A stretch of 64,000 bases of DNA from Natrinema caseinilyticum (lineage in GTDB: Archaea > Halobacteriota > Halobacteria > Halobacteriales > Natrialbaceae): contig NZ_CP100445.1 of assembly GCF_024227435.1 (NCBI RefSeq), positions 62,001 to 126,000 of the forward strand. The letters run 5' to 3'. The position numbers and the translations under genes were made by a program. The notes beneath the pieces were generated by a model, which did not search any database, was not told the DNA's origin, and was given only the letters and a program-made list of their open reading frames with translations. The first letter of the stretch is position 1. Each line of letters opens with the position of its first letter. Below are positions 28,331-38,592 of this stretch, one piece after another.

Positions 28331-28443
28331 CCCCCACGTCTCGGATACCGCCCGAAACCGATCCTCGTACTAGCACCGACAGTTCAGTCCGGCCATCGAC
28401 GACCGAGGCCCACGAAAAAACAGGGTTCGTCGAACCGAATCGC

Positions 28444-28806
28444 TCAGAAGCGATCCGTCCGTCCCGCCGCTGCCCACGCGTTTCTCGGCGCGTTGCGGGG
28501 GACGCGGACGGTTCGATGTTGTTGTTCGCGAACCCGACCGGCGAACGCCCACCGCTTGTCGTCCCACGTTTCCTCGCCACCGGCCGCCGCCGCGGCCGCG
28601 GCAAGCGCCTGATCGTGGAGATGCGCACCGATCGCGGCCACGATGGCCGCTGCCTCCTCGTCGTTCGCGTCGTCCGGCAACTGGATGGAGGCGCCACCGG
28701 GCAGTACCGACTCGAGCCCCGGGGTATCGCCGTCCGCGACGGCCGTTTCGTCCGCCGGGACCGACGCGGTCGTGCCGTCGTCGGCGGTCTGTTGCTGTGG
28801 CGTCAT
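28444..28806 (-). CDS. pccX: Acyl-CoA carboxylase small (epsilon-like) subunit PccX
   Basis: A 120-residue acidic protein beginning [15 protein letters not shown]. Its conserved core is [20 protein letters not shown] followed by [20 protein letters not shown], the pattern of actinobacterial-type carboxylase epsilon subunits and of haloarchaeal PccX, reported in Haloferax mediterranei as a third subunit of propionyl-CoA carboxylase. It lies 1 nt after the pccB stop on the same strand, so it is co-expressed with PccB. Confidence 0.8.
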   Translation of the reverse strand: MTPQQQTADDGTTASVPADETAVADGDTPGLESVLPGGASIQLPDDANDEEAAAIVAAIGAHLHDQALAAAAAAAGGEETWDDKRWAFAGRVREQQHRTVRVPRNAPRNAWAAAGRTDRF

Positions 28807-28807
28807 A

Positions 28808-30358
28808 CTACAGCGGGATGTTCCCGTGTTTCTTGTCCGGGTTCGACGCGCGCTTCGTCTCGAGCATTTCCAGATCGGCGATCAGTCGCGGTCGGGTTTC
28901 GGTGGGGACGATAACGTCGTCTAAGAACCCTTTGTCCGTCGCTGTGTAGGGGTTTGCGAACTCCTCTCGGTACTCCTCGATGAGTTCGTCGCGGAGTTCG
29001 TCGGGATCGTCCGCATCTTGGAGTTCCTCGCGGTAGAGGATGTTGACCGCACCCTGCGGTCCCATGACGGCGATTTCTGCGGTGGGCCAGGCGTAGTTGA
29101 CGTCCGCGCCGAGGTTCTTCGATGCCATGACGCAGTAGGCGCCGCCGTACGCTTTGCGCGTGATGACGGTCAAAAGCGGGACGGTCGCCTCGGCGTAGGC
29201 GTACAGGAGTTTCGCACCGTGGCGGATGATCCCGCGGTGTTCCTGGTCGGTGCCGGGCATGTAGCCGGGAACGTCGACGAACGTGACGATCGGGATGTTA
29301 AACGAGTCACAGAAGCGGACGAACCGCGACCCCTTCATCGAGGCGTCGACCGTCAGGGTTCCGGCGTTGACGCGCGGCTGATTGGCCACGAGGCCGACCG
29401 AGCGCCCATCGAGACGGCCGAAGCCGACGACGATGTTCTGGGCGAAGTTGTCCGCGACCTCGAAGAACGATCCCTCGTCGACGACGCTGTCGATGACGTT
29501 GGTCATGTCGTAGGGCTTCTGCGGGCTCGGCGGAACGATGTCCGTGAGCGCATCGTCACGACGGTCCGGGTCGTCCCACGGCTCGACGCGTGGCGGGTCC
29601 TCGACGTTGTTCTGTGGGAGATACGAGAGAAGCCGCTTGATATCGTCGAGCGCCTGTTCTTCGCTTTCGCACGCGAACTGGGCGACGCCGGTCTTCTCGG
29701 CGTGGGTCATCGCACCGCCGAGTTCTTCGTGGGTGACCTCCTCACCGGTGACGGTCTGGGTGACGCCCGGGCCCGTGATGTACATGTGGCTCGTGTCTTT
29801 CACCATGAAGATGAAGTCCGTGATCGCCGGGGAGTAGACGGCACCGCCGGCACACGGCCCCATCGTCGCGGAAATCTGGGGGATCACGCCGCTTGCCTCC
29901 TGGTTCCGGCGGAAGATCTCGGTGTAGCCGGCCAGGCTTTTGACGCCTTCCTGAATGCGAGCCCCGGCGGAGTCGTTGAGCCCGATAACGGGCGCTCCGA
30001 CCTCCATGGCCATGTCCATGACCTTACAGACCTTCTCGGCGAACACCTCGCCGAGCGAGCCGCCGAAGACGGTGAAGTCGTGTGCGAAGACGAAGACGGT
30101 CCGCCCGTTGACCTCGCCGTAGCCCGTGACGACGCCGTCGCCGGGAACCTTCTTCTCTTCCATCCCGAACTGGCTCGTCTGGTGGGTTCGGAGCTGGTCG
30201 AACTCCGTGAACGTTCCCTCGTCGAGGAAGTAATCGATCCGCTCACGGGCAGTCATCTTCCCCTTGTCGTGTTGCTTTTCGATTCGAGCTTCGCCACCTC
30301 CCTTTCGGGCCTCTTCGCGGAGTTCCTCGAGTTCGTCGATGCGATCTTCCATCGTCAT
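28808..30358 (-). CDS. pccB: Propionyl/acetyl-CoA carboxylase carboxyltransferase subunit
   Basis: A 516-residue carboxyltransferase that moves CO2 from biotin to acyl-CoA. Seen: [102 protein letters not shown] and the C-terminal [13 protein letters not shown]. These cover both crotonase-like halves with their oxyanion-loop glycines. The ATG at 30358 ([12 protein letters not shown]) is the family start; an upstream Met at 30442 would add an atypical leader. It is first in a pccB-pccX operon and divergent from livK. Confidence 0.92.
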   Translation of the reverse strand: MTMEDRIDELEELREEARKGGGEARIEKQHDKGKMTARERIDYFLDEGTFTEFDQLRTHQTSQFGMEEKKVPGDGVVTGYGEVNGRTVFVFAHDFTVFGGSLGEVFAEKVCKVMDMAMEVGAPVIGLNDSAGARIQEGVKSLAGYTEIFRRNQEASGVIPQISATMGPCAGGAVYSPAITDFIFMVKDTSHMYITGPGVTQTVTGEEVTHEELGGAMTHAEKTGVAQFACESEEQALDDIKRLLSYLPQNNVEDPPRVEPWDDPDRRDDALTDIVPPSPQKPYDMTNVIDSVVDEGSFFEVADNFAQNIVVGFGRLDGRSVGLVANQPRVNAGTLTVDASMKGSRFVRFCDSFNIPIVTFVDVPGYMPGTDQEHRGIIRHGAKLLYAYAEATVPLLTVITRKAYGGAYCVMASKNLGADVNYAWPTAEIAVMGPQGAVNILYREELQDADDPDELRDELIEEYREEFANPYTATDKGFLDDVIVPTETRPRLIADLEMLETKRASNPDKKHGNIPL

Positions 30359-30461
30359 GGGGAAACCCTCCCGTGGCAACTCATTGCCGGACGCAACGGT
30401 CACCTGAATAAAAAGCGTTCTGTAACCCGTATTATTTCCCATGAGGGTTTATTGCCCTCGC

Positions 30462-30487
30462 CACACACACACACACACACACACACA
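30462..30487. repeat. (CA)n dinucleotide repeat, about 13 units
   Basis: An uninterrupted CA tract of about 26 bp between the divergent pccB and livK genes, some 105 bp upstream of the pccB start. It is the only simple repeat of this length I saw in the window. Confidence 0.9.
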
Positions 30488-30585
30488 TACGACATTAGAT
30501 AGGTTGTTCGGTTGTACGGCAGTCCGTTTCGCGAATTTCGGATTCTGCGGGCGGACATATCTGTATATTCGTCACACAAAAAGGT

Positions 30586-30593
30586 CTTATACT
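30586..30593 (+). promoter_or_regulatory. TATA-like box of livK
   Basis: CTTATACT about 30 nt before the ATG at 30620, preceded by an A-rich BRE-like segment; points to a leaderless transcript. Confidence 0.5.
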
Positions 30594-30619
30594 AGAGATT
30601 TCCTTGTTATCCCATAGCG

Positions 30620-31843
30620 ATGAAATACGATCGACGAACCGTTCTCAAGGGAATGGGTGCTGGTGGAATTGTTAGTATCGCTGGCTGTCTGGGTGACGGG
30701 GTCGGTGGCGGCGGCGACGCGGACGCGATGGTGGGCGTTCTTCAGCCGGTTACTGGTGACCTCGGGAACCTCGGTGCTCCAATTCGGGACGCAGCGATTC
30801 TGCCCGGAACACAACTCGAGGACAGCGACTACACGATCGACATTCGCGAGGAAGACACCGAATCGACCGCCAATGCTGGCGTCAGCGGTGCACAGTCGCT
30901 CGTTGACGCTGGCTATCCGGCAGTCACCGGTGCGGCATCCTCACAGGTGTCGATTACGGTCGCGGAGGATATCCTGATTCCGAATCAGGTCGTGGCCATC
31001 TCGCCGGCGAGTACCGCACCGGGGATCACGAATCTCGAGGACGACGACTTCATCTTCAGGACCTGCCCCAGTGACGCGCTGCAGGGAGAAGTCATGGCAC
31101 AGGTCGCATACGAGGAGCGCGGACTCGAGTCAGCCGCGTCGTTCTATCTCAATAACGACTACGGACAACAGCTATCGGACTCGTTCACCAGCGCCTTCGA
31201 GGAACTCGGTGGCACCGTCTCGAACACCGTCTCGTTCGAGGCGGAGCAGCCGTCGTACACCTCCGCGCTCGAGAGCGCGCTGGCCGACGATCCGGATACG
31301 ATGATCGTCATCGGCTACCCGGCGAGTGGCGAAGTGATCTTCCGGGATTACTACGCCGACTTCGATAGTGGGCAGACGATCATGGTAACCGACGGCCTCC
31401 GCGACGGCGAGCTTCCGGGTAACGTCGACAATCCGATGGAGAACGTCGTCGGGACGGCCCCGCTCGCGGCCGGGCCACAACAGGACGCCTTCTCTCAGCT
31501 CTACGAAGACGAGTACGGCGGCGCGCCCGGCGTGTTCACCGCACAGGCCTACGACGCGACGGCTGTCAACATCCTCGCGGGCATCGCCGCCGGCGAGACG
31601 AGCGGTCCCGCGATCCGCGACAGCATTCGCGACGTTGCAAATCCCGACGGCGAAGACGTCGGGCCGAGCAACCTCGCAGAGGCCGTACAGCTGGTCGACG
31701 ACGGCGAAGCAGTCAACTATCAGGGTGCCTCGAGCAGCGTCAACTTCGACGACAACGGCGACATGAAGGCTGTCACCTACGAGGTCTTCGAGTTCGCCTC
31801 GGACGGCGTGGAAACGGTCGAGGAGATTAACTTCGAAGCGTAA
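30620..31843 (+). CDS. Branched-chain amino-acid type ABC substrate-binding lipoprotein (LivK family)
   Basis: A 407-residue periplasmic-binding-protein-type receptor. The N terminus has a Tat twin-Arg motif (DRRTVLKGMG) and a lipobox ending IAGC near residue 22, so it is exported folded and lipid-anchored outside the cell. The mature part is a type I binding fold: VGVLQPVTGDLGNLG, VTGAASSQVS, VVAISPASTAPGIT and FYLNNDYGQQLSDSF. It is convergent with the livHMGF-type permease operon that it presumably serves. The ligand (amino acid, urea or other) is not determinable. Confidence 0.88.
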   Translation: MKYDRRTVLKGMGAGGIVSIAGCLGDGVGGGGDADAMVGVLQPVTGDLGNLGAPIRDAAILPGTQLEDSDYTIDIREEDTESTANAGVSGAQSLVDAGYPAVTGAASSQVSITVAEDILIPNQVVAISPASTAPGITNLEDDDFIFRTCPSDALQGEVMAQVAYEERGLESAASFYLNNDYGQQLSDSFTSAFEELGGTVSNTVSFEAEQPSYTSALESALADDPDTMIVIGYPASGEVIFRDYYADFDSGQTIMVTDGLRDGELPGNVDNPMENVVGTAPLAAGPQQDAFSQLYEDEYGGAPGVFTAQAYDATAVNILAGIAAGETSGPAIRDSIRDVANPDGEDVGPSNLAEAVQLVDDGEAVNYQGASSSVNFDDNGDMKAVTYEVFEFASDGVETVEEINFEA

Positions 31844-31941
31844 CCGGTTCGGCGACCGGTGCAACGGTTCGTTTCTGTGCTGTCCAACTCGGTCGTAGCG
31901 ACGCGAACCAGCAATCCAGAAACTCGAGAGACCAGAAACCG

Positions 31942-32646
31942 TTAGCCGCCGAGGAAGTCCTGACGGACCTGCTCGTCGGCGAGCAAGGCGTCGCCGCTGT
32001 CGACGTATCTGTTCTGCCCCTGAACGAGTACGTACCCTCGGTCACACCGCCGCAACGCCTCTTTCGCGTTCTGTTCGACGAGCAGGATCGCTGTGCCGTC
32101 GTCGTTGATCTCGTCGATCCGATCGAACATATCGTCGACCAGATCCGGCGCGAGTCCGGCGCTCGGCTCGTCGAGCATGAGTAAGTCGGGATCCAGCATC
32201 AACGCACGCCCCATCGCGAGCATCTGCTGTTGGCCGCCGCTCATCGTCCCTGCCTTCTGCGAGTTGCGTTCCTCGAGGATGGGAAACCGATCGTAGATGC
32301 CGCGCAGCCGGTCTTCGGGGAGCTCGTCGAGAATGTAGGCTCCCATCTCGAGGTTCTCCTCGACCGATAGCGATGGAAAGACGTTGTCGTTCTGTGGGAC
32401 GTACCCGATTCCCGTCGAGATGATGTCCTCGGGCCGGTAGGTGCTGATCTCCTCGCTGCCAAAGTCGATCGAGCCGCCCATGTAGGTCGTCAGACCGAAG
32501 ATCGACTTCATGACCGTGGACTTCCCCGCCCCGTTCGGGCCGACGATGGTGACGTACTCGCCGTCGTCGACCGTCATGTCGACGCCGTCGAGGATCTGCA
32601 AATCGCCATATCCGGCGTCGAGAGCCGTCACTTCGAGCAACGTCAT
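31942..32646 (-). CDS. livF: ABC transporter ATP-binding protein, LivF type
   Basis: A 234-residue ATPase. Walker A GPNGAGKSTVMKS, signature MSGGQQQMLAMGRALMLDPD followed by Walker B LLMLDEPSAGLAP, and switch His replaced in the LLVEQNAKEAL segment typical of LivF. It is last in the livHMGF operon; its start shares one base with the livG stop (TGATG). Confidence 0.9.
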   Translation of the reverse strand: MTLLEVTALDAGYGDLQILDGVDMTVDDGEYVTIVGPNGAGKSTVMKSIFGLTTYMGGSIDFGSEEISTYRPEDIISTGIGYVPQNDNVFPSLSVEENLEMGAYILDELPEDRLRGIYDRFPILEERNSQKAGTMSGGQQQMLAMGRALMLDPDLLMLDEPSAGLAPDLVDDMFDRIDEINDDGTAILLVEQNAKEALRRCDRGYVLVQGQNRYVDSGDALLADEQVRQDFLGG

Positions 32647-33491
32647 CAGACGTCACCTCCGAGATAGGCCTCGACGACGGCCTCGTTTGACTGAATCTCC
32701 GCGGCCGTCCCTTCGGCAAGAACCGATCCCTGGTGCATGACGATGACGTGTTCGCAGTGGTTCATGATGACGTTCATATCGTGCTCGACCAGCAGGAACG
32801 TGTACCCCTGCTCCTGGAGTTCGTGAATGTGCTCTAACAACTTCTTCTCGAGCGACGGGTTGACACCGGCCATCGGCTCGTCCAGCAGGAGCATCTCCGG
32901 ATCGGTCAACAGCGCTCTCGCGAGCTCGAGTAACTTCCGCTGGCCGCCCGAGAGGTTGCCGGCGTACTCTTCGGCGAGGTGGTCGATTTCGAAGAACTCG
33001 AGCATCTCCCAGGCACGTTCTCGCAGTTCACGTTCCTGATCGACGACCGCTCCTCTGGCGATCGGCGTGACGGACCGCCAGAGGGATTCGCCGCGCTGTT
33101 GCTTCGGCGCGAGCATCATGTTCTCGAGGACGGTCATCTCGGGGAATTCGCGGGCGATCTGGAACGTTCTGACGAGTCCCCGACTGGCAATTTCATACGG
33201 CTCCAGCCCGGTGATCTCCGTTCCGTCGAAAACGACCGAACCCGCATCTGGGGTGTGAACGCCCGTGATACAGTTGAACGTCGTCGACTTCCCGGCTCCG
33301 TTCGGGCCGATCAGGCCGGTGATCGTCCCGCGTTCGACCGAGAAGCTCGTGCCGTCGACGGCGGTGATACCACCAAAGTGTTTCTCGAGCCCGTTGAGTT
33401 CGAGGACTGGCGCGTCGGTCGAACGGGTCGCCGATTCGTCGACGGCGTGTCCGTCGTCCGCGGACACCGGCTCCGTTTCGACGTCACTCAT
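32646..33491 (-). CDS. livG: ABC transporter ATP-binding protein, LivG type
   Basis: A 281-residue ATPase with a haloarchaeal acidic leader of about 30 residues, then Walker A GPNGAGKSTTFNC, signature LSGGQRKLLELARAL, Walker B LLLDEPMAGVNP and VEHDMNVIMNHCEHVIVMHQ. The LivG-type long insertion (IAREFPEMTVLENMMLAPK) is present. Its start overlaps the livM stop by 8 bp, consistent with one operon. Confidence 0.9.
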   Translation of the reverse strand: MSDVETEPVSADDGHAVDESATRSTDAPVLELNGLEKHFGGITAVDGTSFSVERGTITGLIGPNGAGKSTTFNCITGVHTPDAGSVVFDGTEITGLEPYEIASRGLVRTFQIAREFPEMTVLENMMLAPKQQRGESLWRSVTPIARGAVVDQERELRERAWEMLEFFEIDHLAEEYAGNLSGGQRKLLELARALLTDPEMLLLDEPMAGVNPSLEKKLLEHIHELQEQGYTFLLVEHDMNVIMNHCEHVIVMHQGSVLAEGTAAEIQSNEAVVEAYLGGDV

Positions 33492-34866
33492 CGACCTCAC
33501 CCCCGTCGGTCGCGATGGACCGACTCGATCGACGCGAGAGATCGGTGGCGGCCGCAATCTCCTTTCGGTGGCCGAGCAGCCCGTCTGGACGCCAGAGCAT
33601 GAGGAGTATAAGCACGATGCCGATGATGATGAATCGGATTTCGTCGAGACTGCCGATGACGTATCCGAGCATCGGCAGGGGGTCACCCGATCCCAGTGCG
33701 ACGAACCCGTCGTAGATCGTCGGCGGGGCGCGGACGTCGAAAAGCGCTCTGACGATCGTCCGGATGAACCGGGGTCCCTGATACAGGAACGCGGAGAAGA
33801 CGAAGCCGCCAACGATGCTGCCGGTATTCGATCCCGACCCGCCCACGATGAGTGCGACGAAGATGTAGAAGGTCACGATCGGCATGAAGCTGTTTGGGCT
33901 GATCTGGGTCCGGCTTCCCTGCCAGAGGATCCCCGCGAGCCCCATCAGCGCACAGCCGAGCATGAATACCTTGATCTTCGTGCGGTTGGTGTCCTTGCCG
34001 AGCGAGCGGGCCGCGAGTTCGTCTTCTCGAATCGCCTTGAGAACCCGCCCGAACGGTGAGTACGCGATCCGGGTCAACAGCAGGTAGAAGGCGACGACGA
34101 AGGCGATCACCACCAGCGTGTAGACGCTGTTTACGACGACGTTACTCTGAATGCCAAGCGGCTCCGCGAGTCCGAAGAATACGTCCCCCAGAAGCGTCGG
34201 CTCGCCGTTGCGTTCGCCGCCGACGTAGAGCAGATAGTTAGCGACAATGTCGGTCGAGGGCGCTCGGATTCCGCTCCCGCCGCCGGTTCCGAGTTCGGCT
34301 CTCGGGATGGTAAGCGGCCCGAGGGAGTACCCACCGAGCGTGAACTCCTGGAGGGACCGCGAGAGCAGAGCGCGACGGATAATTTCGGAGAGACCAAGCG
34401 TGACGATCGCGAAGTAGTCCGCCCGCACCCGCAGGGCCGGCAGAGCCGCGACGAACCCGACGAGAGAAGCGGCGACCATGCCGCCGAGGACGCCGACGAT
34501 CAACGGGAGCCCCAGTCCGGGCGGTGATCCGTCCGGTGCGGCGGTCAGCATCCCCATCGTGTACGCGCCGACGGCCATGAATCCGGCGACGCCGATGTTG
34601 AACAGGCCGGTGTACCCCCAGTGGAGGTTCAACGCGAGCGCGGCGAGTGCGTACACGGCCGCGAAGAACGTGATCTGCTCGAGTTGGCTGGCGATGAGAT
34701 TGGGTCTGACGCCGAATACCAGGCCGATCGAGATGAAGAAGACGTACGTCGCCAGAACGACGCCCCCGATGAGCAACAGATCATACTGCCACCGCGGGAG
34801 GTTCGAAATCCACTTCGTTACCACGTCGGGAACGGCCTCGGTGATTCTATCCGTGATCGACGTCAT
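33484..34866 (-). CDS. livM: ABC transporter permease, LivM type
   Basis: A 460-residue integral membrane subunit with about nine or ten helices. It shows the family segments ALALNLHWGYTGLFNIGVAG, DYFAIVTLGLSEIIRRALL, SPFGRVLKAIREDELAARSL and the cytoplasmic MLWRPDGLLGHRKE near the end. An insertion of about 60 residues (GLAEPLGIQSNVVVNSVYTL region) makes it longer than bacterial LivM. Its start overlaps the livH stop (ATGA). Confidence 0.88.
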   Translation of the reverse strand: MTSITDRITEAVPDVVTKWISNLPRWQYDLLLIGGVVLATYVFFISIGLVFGVRPNLIASQLEQITFFAAVYALAALALNLHWGYTGLFNIGVAGFMAVGAYTMGMLTAAPDGSPPGLGLPLIVGVLGGMVAASLVGFVAALPALRVRADYFAIVTLGLSEIIRRALLSRSLQEFTLGGYSLGPLTIPRAELGTGGGSGIRAPSTDIVANYLLYVGGERNGEPTLLGDVFFGLAEPLGIQSNVVVNSVYTLVVIAFVVAFYLLLTRIAYSPFGRVLKAIREDELAARSLGKDTNRTKIKVFMLGCALMGLAGILWQGSRTQISPNSFMPIVTFYIFVALIVGGSGSNTGSIVGGFVFSAFLYQGPRFIRTIVRALFDVRAPPTIYDGFVALGSGDPLPMLGYVIGSLDEIRFIIIGIVLILLMLWRPDGLLGHRKEIAAATDLSRRSSRSIATDGGEVDE

Positions 34867-35909
34867 GTCGTTTGTACCCCGCTAAACAGTCCGTCGGGCC
34901 GGAAGATCAACACGAGGATCATCAGCACGAATGCCGCGATCGTGTTCATGTCCGATGGGATCCAGACCAACGAGAGGTTGATCGTGATGCCGATAACGAG
35001 TGCGCCGGAGATCGCTCCGTAGATCGAGCCGATACCACCGAGGATGACGGCCGCGAAGATCAGGAGCAGGAGGAACCAGCCGAGGTTGATCGAGACCGTA
35101 CCCCGATCGAGGACGATGAGATAGCCCGCGGCACCCGCGAGGCCCGCGCCAATCACCCAGGTCGCGAATATCACGCGTTCGGTCGGGATGCCCGTGATCA
35201 GCGCGAGGTCCTTGTTGTCGGACATCGCCCGCATCGACTTGCCGAGTTTCGTGTACTGCAAGAGCAGGTGAACGCCGGTTATCAACGCGATCGCCGAGAC
35301 GACGAGCGTTAGTTGATGGACGCTGACACCCGCCAGCTTCGGTGCCTGGGCCACGACGCCGCGAGTTTCCGGCGTGTAGAACACCGCGAGGAGGTATCGC
35401 AACGCGAGTGCGACACCGACGCTCGCGATGAGGAGCGGTATGCCGCCCTCATTCCGCAACTTTCGGTAGACGAGCCGATCTATCGCCAGTGCGACGAGTA
35501 CCGTGACGACCACGGCCGTGACGAGTCCGAGAACGATCGCGACCGGTGCCGCGAATACGTCCATCCCCACAGTGCCCGGCTGCGCACCGCCGTTTGCTCG
35601 AAGCAGCAACCGACTGCTTAGATCCGCAACGCCGAACCCACCGATCAGGTAGGCCACCGTCCACCCGGAGAACGCACCGGTCGTAATGAGGTCACCGTGC
35701 GAAAAGTTCGCAAATTGGAGAATGCTGTATGTCATCGAGAGCCCGATAGCCGCGAGACCGATGTACAGGGAGTCGATGAATCCGGCCCAGAGGATCGATC
35801 CCAGCCGACCAACAGGCAACTCGCCCGTCAGGAGTTGGCGGACCAGATCCCCCATCAGAACGACAACCCCGAGAAGCAACACCACCCCCACAAGTTCCTG
35901 TGCTGTCAT
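34863..35909 (-). CDS. livH: ABC transporter permease, LivH type
   Basis: A 348-residue membrane permease opening the livHMGF operon. Typical segments are FIDSLYIGLAAIGLSMTYSI, ILQFANFSHGDLITTGAF, KLGKSMRAMSDNKDLALITG (the coupling loop) and AAVILGGIGSIYGAISGALV. The Met at 35909 (MTAQELVGVVLL) is preferred; the frame extends 25 codons upstream without family resemblance. Confidence 0.88.
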   Translation of the reverse strand: MTAQELVGVVLLLGVVVLMGDLVRQLLTGELPVGRLGSILWAGFIDSLYIGLAAIGLSMTYSILQFANFSHGDLITTGAFSGWTVAYLIGGFGVADLSSRLLLRANGGAQPGTVGMDVFAAPVAIVLGLVTAVVVTVLVALAIDRLVYRKLRNEGGIPLLIASVGVALALRYLLAVFYTPETRGVVAQAPKLAGVSVHQLTLVVSAIALITGVHLLLQYTKLGKSMRAMSDNKDLALITGIPTERVIFATWVIGAGLAGAAGYLIVLDRGTVSINLGWFLLLLIFAAVILGGIGSIYGAISGALVIGITINLSLVWIPSDMNTIAAFVLMILVLIFRPDGLFSGVQTT

Positions 35910-36292
35910 TTTAGACAGTCTTCCACTTACGATACTTCTTCCCATACTTGTTCGAGTGTTACACCGGTAGTTGATATACTTCACGACAGACCGGCCGTAA
36001 TGAGTAGAAATCAGTACGTCCGCAAGCCGAATTCGTGATCGGGTGCTGATACGAAAAGCGCCCGCCTCCCCCGGACACGTCCCACCGAATGCTCAGTCGT
36101 ATCGGACCCGCAAACCTCGTCGGCAGGCACACTTCGTGAGCCCCGATATGGTTGCGATACCCCTCGAGTCCAGTTCTCAGCAGCGTTTTGTCCGACTTCG
36201 CGCGCATTCGCTATTTTATACATTTTGCTCTAGAAAATAACATAATGTACTCAATTGCAAGATTTTAGGTTCACGAGACTGTCGACTGGAGT
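35910..36292. other. Divergent regulatory region livH / NSS transporter
   Basis: About 380 bp between divergent starts. A TATA-like TTTTATA at 36214-36220, in an AT-rich tract reaching about 36245, may drive the transporter at 36293 with a 5' leader of roughly 45 nt. No gene is supported here. Confidence 0.4.
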
Positions 36293-37651
36293 ATGGCACA
36301 ACGAGAATCATGGGCCACGAGAACAGGATTCATATTTGCCGCGGTCGGAAGCGCGGTTGGACTGGGGAACATCTGGCGGTTCCCGTTTCAGGTTGGGCAG
36401 CAAGGGGGCGCCGGATTCGTCCTCATTTACCTGCTTTTTATCGGATTGATCGGGTTTCCGGTGATGCTCGCGGAGTTCGTCATCGGTCGTCGAACTGAAC
36501 GAAATCCGGTTGGCGCGTTGAAACAGCTCGGGTCGGGCAGGCTCCGATATGCGGGATGGCTCTTCTTCACGACAGGATTTCTTATCCTGTCGTACTATAG
36601 CGTCGTCGCAGGATGGACGGTTCGATACGTTCTTCTCGGACTGCAAAACGAGTACGTCGGTGACGTCGCGGGCGCTGAAGGGCAGTTCCTCTCCGTGGCG
36701 AGCGGTGTCGATGCGGTGTTCTTCCACGCCCTGTTTATGCTCGCCATCATCGCTATCGTCGGGTTCGGTATTCAGCGTGGAATCGAACTCGCAGTGAAAG
36801 TGATGGTTCCCGCGATCATTGTCATCATGGTCGGAATGGCGATTTACGCGTTCACCCTCGAGGGTTCGGGTGAAGCGTACTCGTACTATCTCTCGCCGGA
36901 CCTCGGCTATATCGCCAGCGAGTGGCAGAGTATACTGCCCGCAGCTGCTGGACAGGCGTTCTTCACCCTCTCTCTGGGGATGGGCGTGATGATTACCTAC
37001 GCGTCGTATCTCGGTGAGGATCGGAACCTCGCCGAAGACGGCCTGATTATCATCGGATTCGACACTGCGATCGCACTACTCGCTGGGCTCGTCGTCTTCC
37101 CGATTTTCTTCAGCGCGGGCGTCGATCCCGGTGCTCCCGGTGCTGGTGCAGTTTTCGTGACGCTCGCGGCTGCGTTCGGCAAGCTCTCTCTGGGAGGAAT
37201 TCTCGGTGCAGTGTTCTTTTTCACTGTCGCCATCGCTGCCCTCTCGAGTGCGATCAGTATCCTCGAGGTAGTCGTTTCATACTTGATCGATGAACACGGG
37301 ATGAATCGATTGAGTGCGACCGCGATAATCAGCGTCGTCATTTTTCTCGTGGGGCTTCCGACAACGTACCACATCAACGTTCTCAACCTGTACGACCTAT
37401 TGGTCAACAACGTTCTGCTCGTCTTCGGCGGATTCGTTATCGCGATCTTCGTCGGGTGGGTGATTTACGACTTCGCGCTCGACGAACTGCAAAAAGGTAT
37501 CGGTGACCTCGGACGGTGGGGGACTACCTGGTTGTGGCTGCTGCGCGTTCCGGCGGTTGTCGGCCTGTTTATCGTCGTCCTGTTGGGGGTCACTGGATAC
37601 TACGAATTCCTCACCGGCGACTTCGCGAGTTGGCTCGGGGAAACGTTCTAG
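36293..37651 (+). CDS. Sodium-dependent transporter, NSS/SNF family
   Basis: A 452-residue symporter with about 11-12 helices. The N-terminal WATRTGFIFAAVGSAVGLGN followed by IWRFPFQVGQQGG is the unwound TM1 signature that binds sodium and substrate in LeuT-fold transporters. GQAFFTLSLGMGVMITYASY corresponds to TM6. Substrates in the family are amino acids or related compounds; the specific one is unknown. Monocistronic. Confidence 0.9.
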   Translation: MAQRESWATRTGFIFAAVGSAVGLGNIWRFPFQVGQQGGAGFVLIYLLFIGLIGFPVMLAEFVIGRRTERNPVGALKQLGSGRLRYAGWLFFTTGFLILSYYSVVAGWTVRYVLLGLQNEYVGDVAGAEGQFLSVASGVDAVFFHALFMLAIIAIVGFGIQRGIELAVKVMVPAIIVIMVGMAIYAFTLEGSGEAYSYYLSPDLGYIASEWQSILPAAAGQAFFTLSLGMGVMITYASYLGEDRNLAEDGLIIIGFDTAIALLAGLVVFPIFFSAGVDPGAPGAGAVFVTLAAAFGKLSLGGILGAVFFFTVAIAALSSAISILEVVVSYLIDEHGMNRLSATAIISVVIFLVGLPTTYHINVLNLYDLLVNNVLLVFGGFVIAIFVGWVIYDFALDELQKGIGDLGRWGTTWLWLLRVPAVVGLFIVVLLGVTGYYEFLTGDFASWLGETF

Positions 37652-37728
37652 AGCGGATCCCTTCGGTTCACTCGTACGCAGACAGTTCGAGCTAGCCACC
37701 GTCGGACCAACGCGTCGGGGACGGGGCC

Positions 37729-38463
37729 TTACGCCTCGCCGTAGACCGGTACGGCAGCGCCGCTGGTCACCGCGGCCCCGTCGCTACAGAGAAAAGCCAG
37801 TACGTCCGCGATCTCGAGCGGGTCGACCCACGAATCGTGGTCCGCGTCGGGCATCATCTCCCGGTTCATCGGCGTGTCGATCACGCTCGGCATCACGCAG
37901 TTCGCCCGCACCGTCCCGCGGTTCTCCTCCGCGAGGGTCTCCGTCAGGAGTCGGATGCCAGCCTTCGTGATTCGATAGGGGCCGTCGCCCTCGCCGCCCT
38001 CGAGCGAGGAGCGCGCGCTAATGCTGACGATCGATCCCTCAGCCTCCTGTAGGTGAGGCAGGGCGTGTTTCGACGCGAGAAACGCCGTCTTCAGGTTGAC
38101 GTTCACGAGGAAGTCGAACTCTTGGAGCGCGGTCGCTTCGATGTGATCGCCGCCGCGCCACGTTCCAGCGACGTTCAACAGGTGATCGATCCGGCCGTGA
38201 TCGTCGACGACGCGCTCTACGAGATCCGCGACGTCGTCCTCGTCCGTCAGGTTCGCCTCGTAGAACGCGAGCGCCGGTTCGTCGTCCGGGTCACTCTCGA
38301 GTAGGCTGTCCGCGTCGCTCGGCGCGATCACGTCCACGGCACAGACGGTGGCTCCTGCCTCGAGAAAACGTTCCACGGCTGCGCTGCCGAGCGCGCCGCT
38401 CGCACCGGTGATCACCGCCACGGTTCCGTCGAAGTCGACGTCGAACTCGTTTGTCGCTACCAT
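37729..38463 (-). CDS. Short-chain dehydrogenase/reductase
   Basis: A 244-residue classical SDR. The NAD(P) motif is ITGASGALGSAA (about residues 16-27). LNVAGTW is the NAG-like strand, and Ser in VSISARSS with YRITK give the Ser-Tyr-Lys catalytic set. RANCVMPSVIDTPMNREMMP is the usual PG-type C-terminal strand. The Met at 38463 is chosen because the upstream extension is Arg/Pro-rich. The substrate is unknown. Confidence 0.87.
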   Translation of the reverse strand: MVATNEFDVDFDGTVAVITGASGALGSAAVERFLEAGATVCAVDVIAPSDADSLLESDPDDEPALAFYEANLTDEDDVADLVERVVDDHGRIDHLLNVAGTWRGGDHIEATALQEFDFLVNVNLKTAFLASKHALPHLQEAEGSIVSISARSSLEGGEGDGPYRITKAGIRLLTETLAEENRGTVRANCVMPSVIDTPMNREMMPDADHDSWVDPLEIADVLAFLCSDGAAVTSGAAVPVYGEA

Positions 38464-38592
38464 ACCGTACGTGTGCCGTCCGTTCGCATCAAAGGCGGGG
38501 GACGGCGGAAATCGACGCCCCGGTCGTCGCATTGCGACGGCCTCCCACTGCGGTTTCGAGGGTCGCGCGGACCTCGTCGCGAGCGAGACGTT

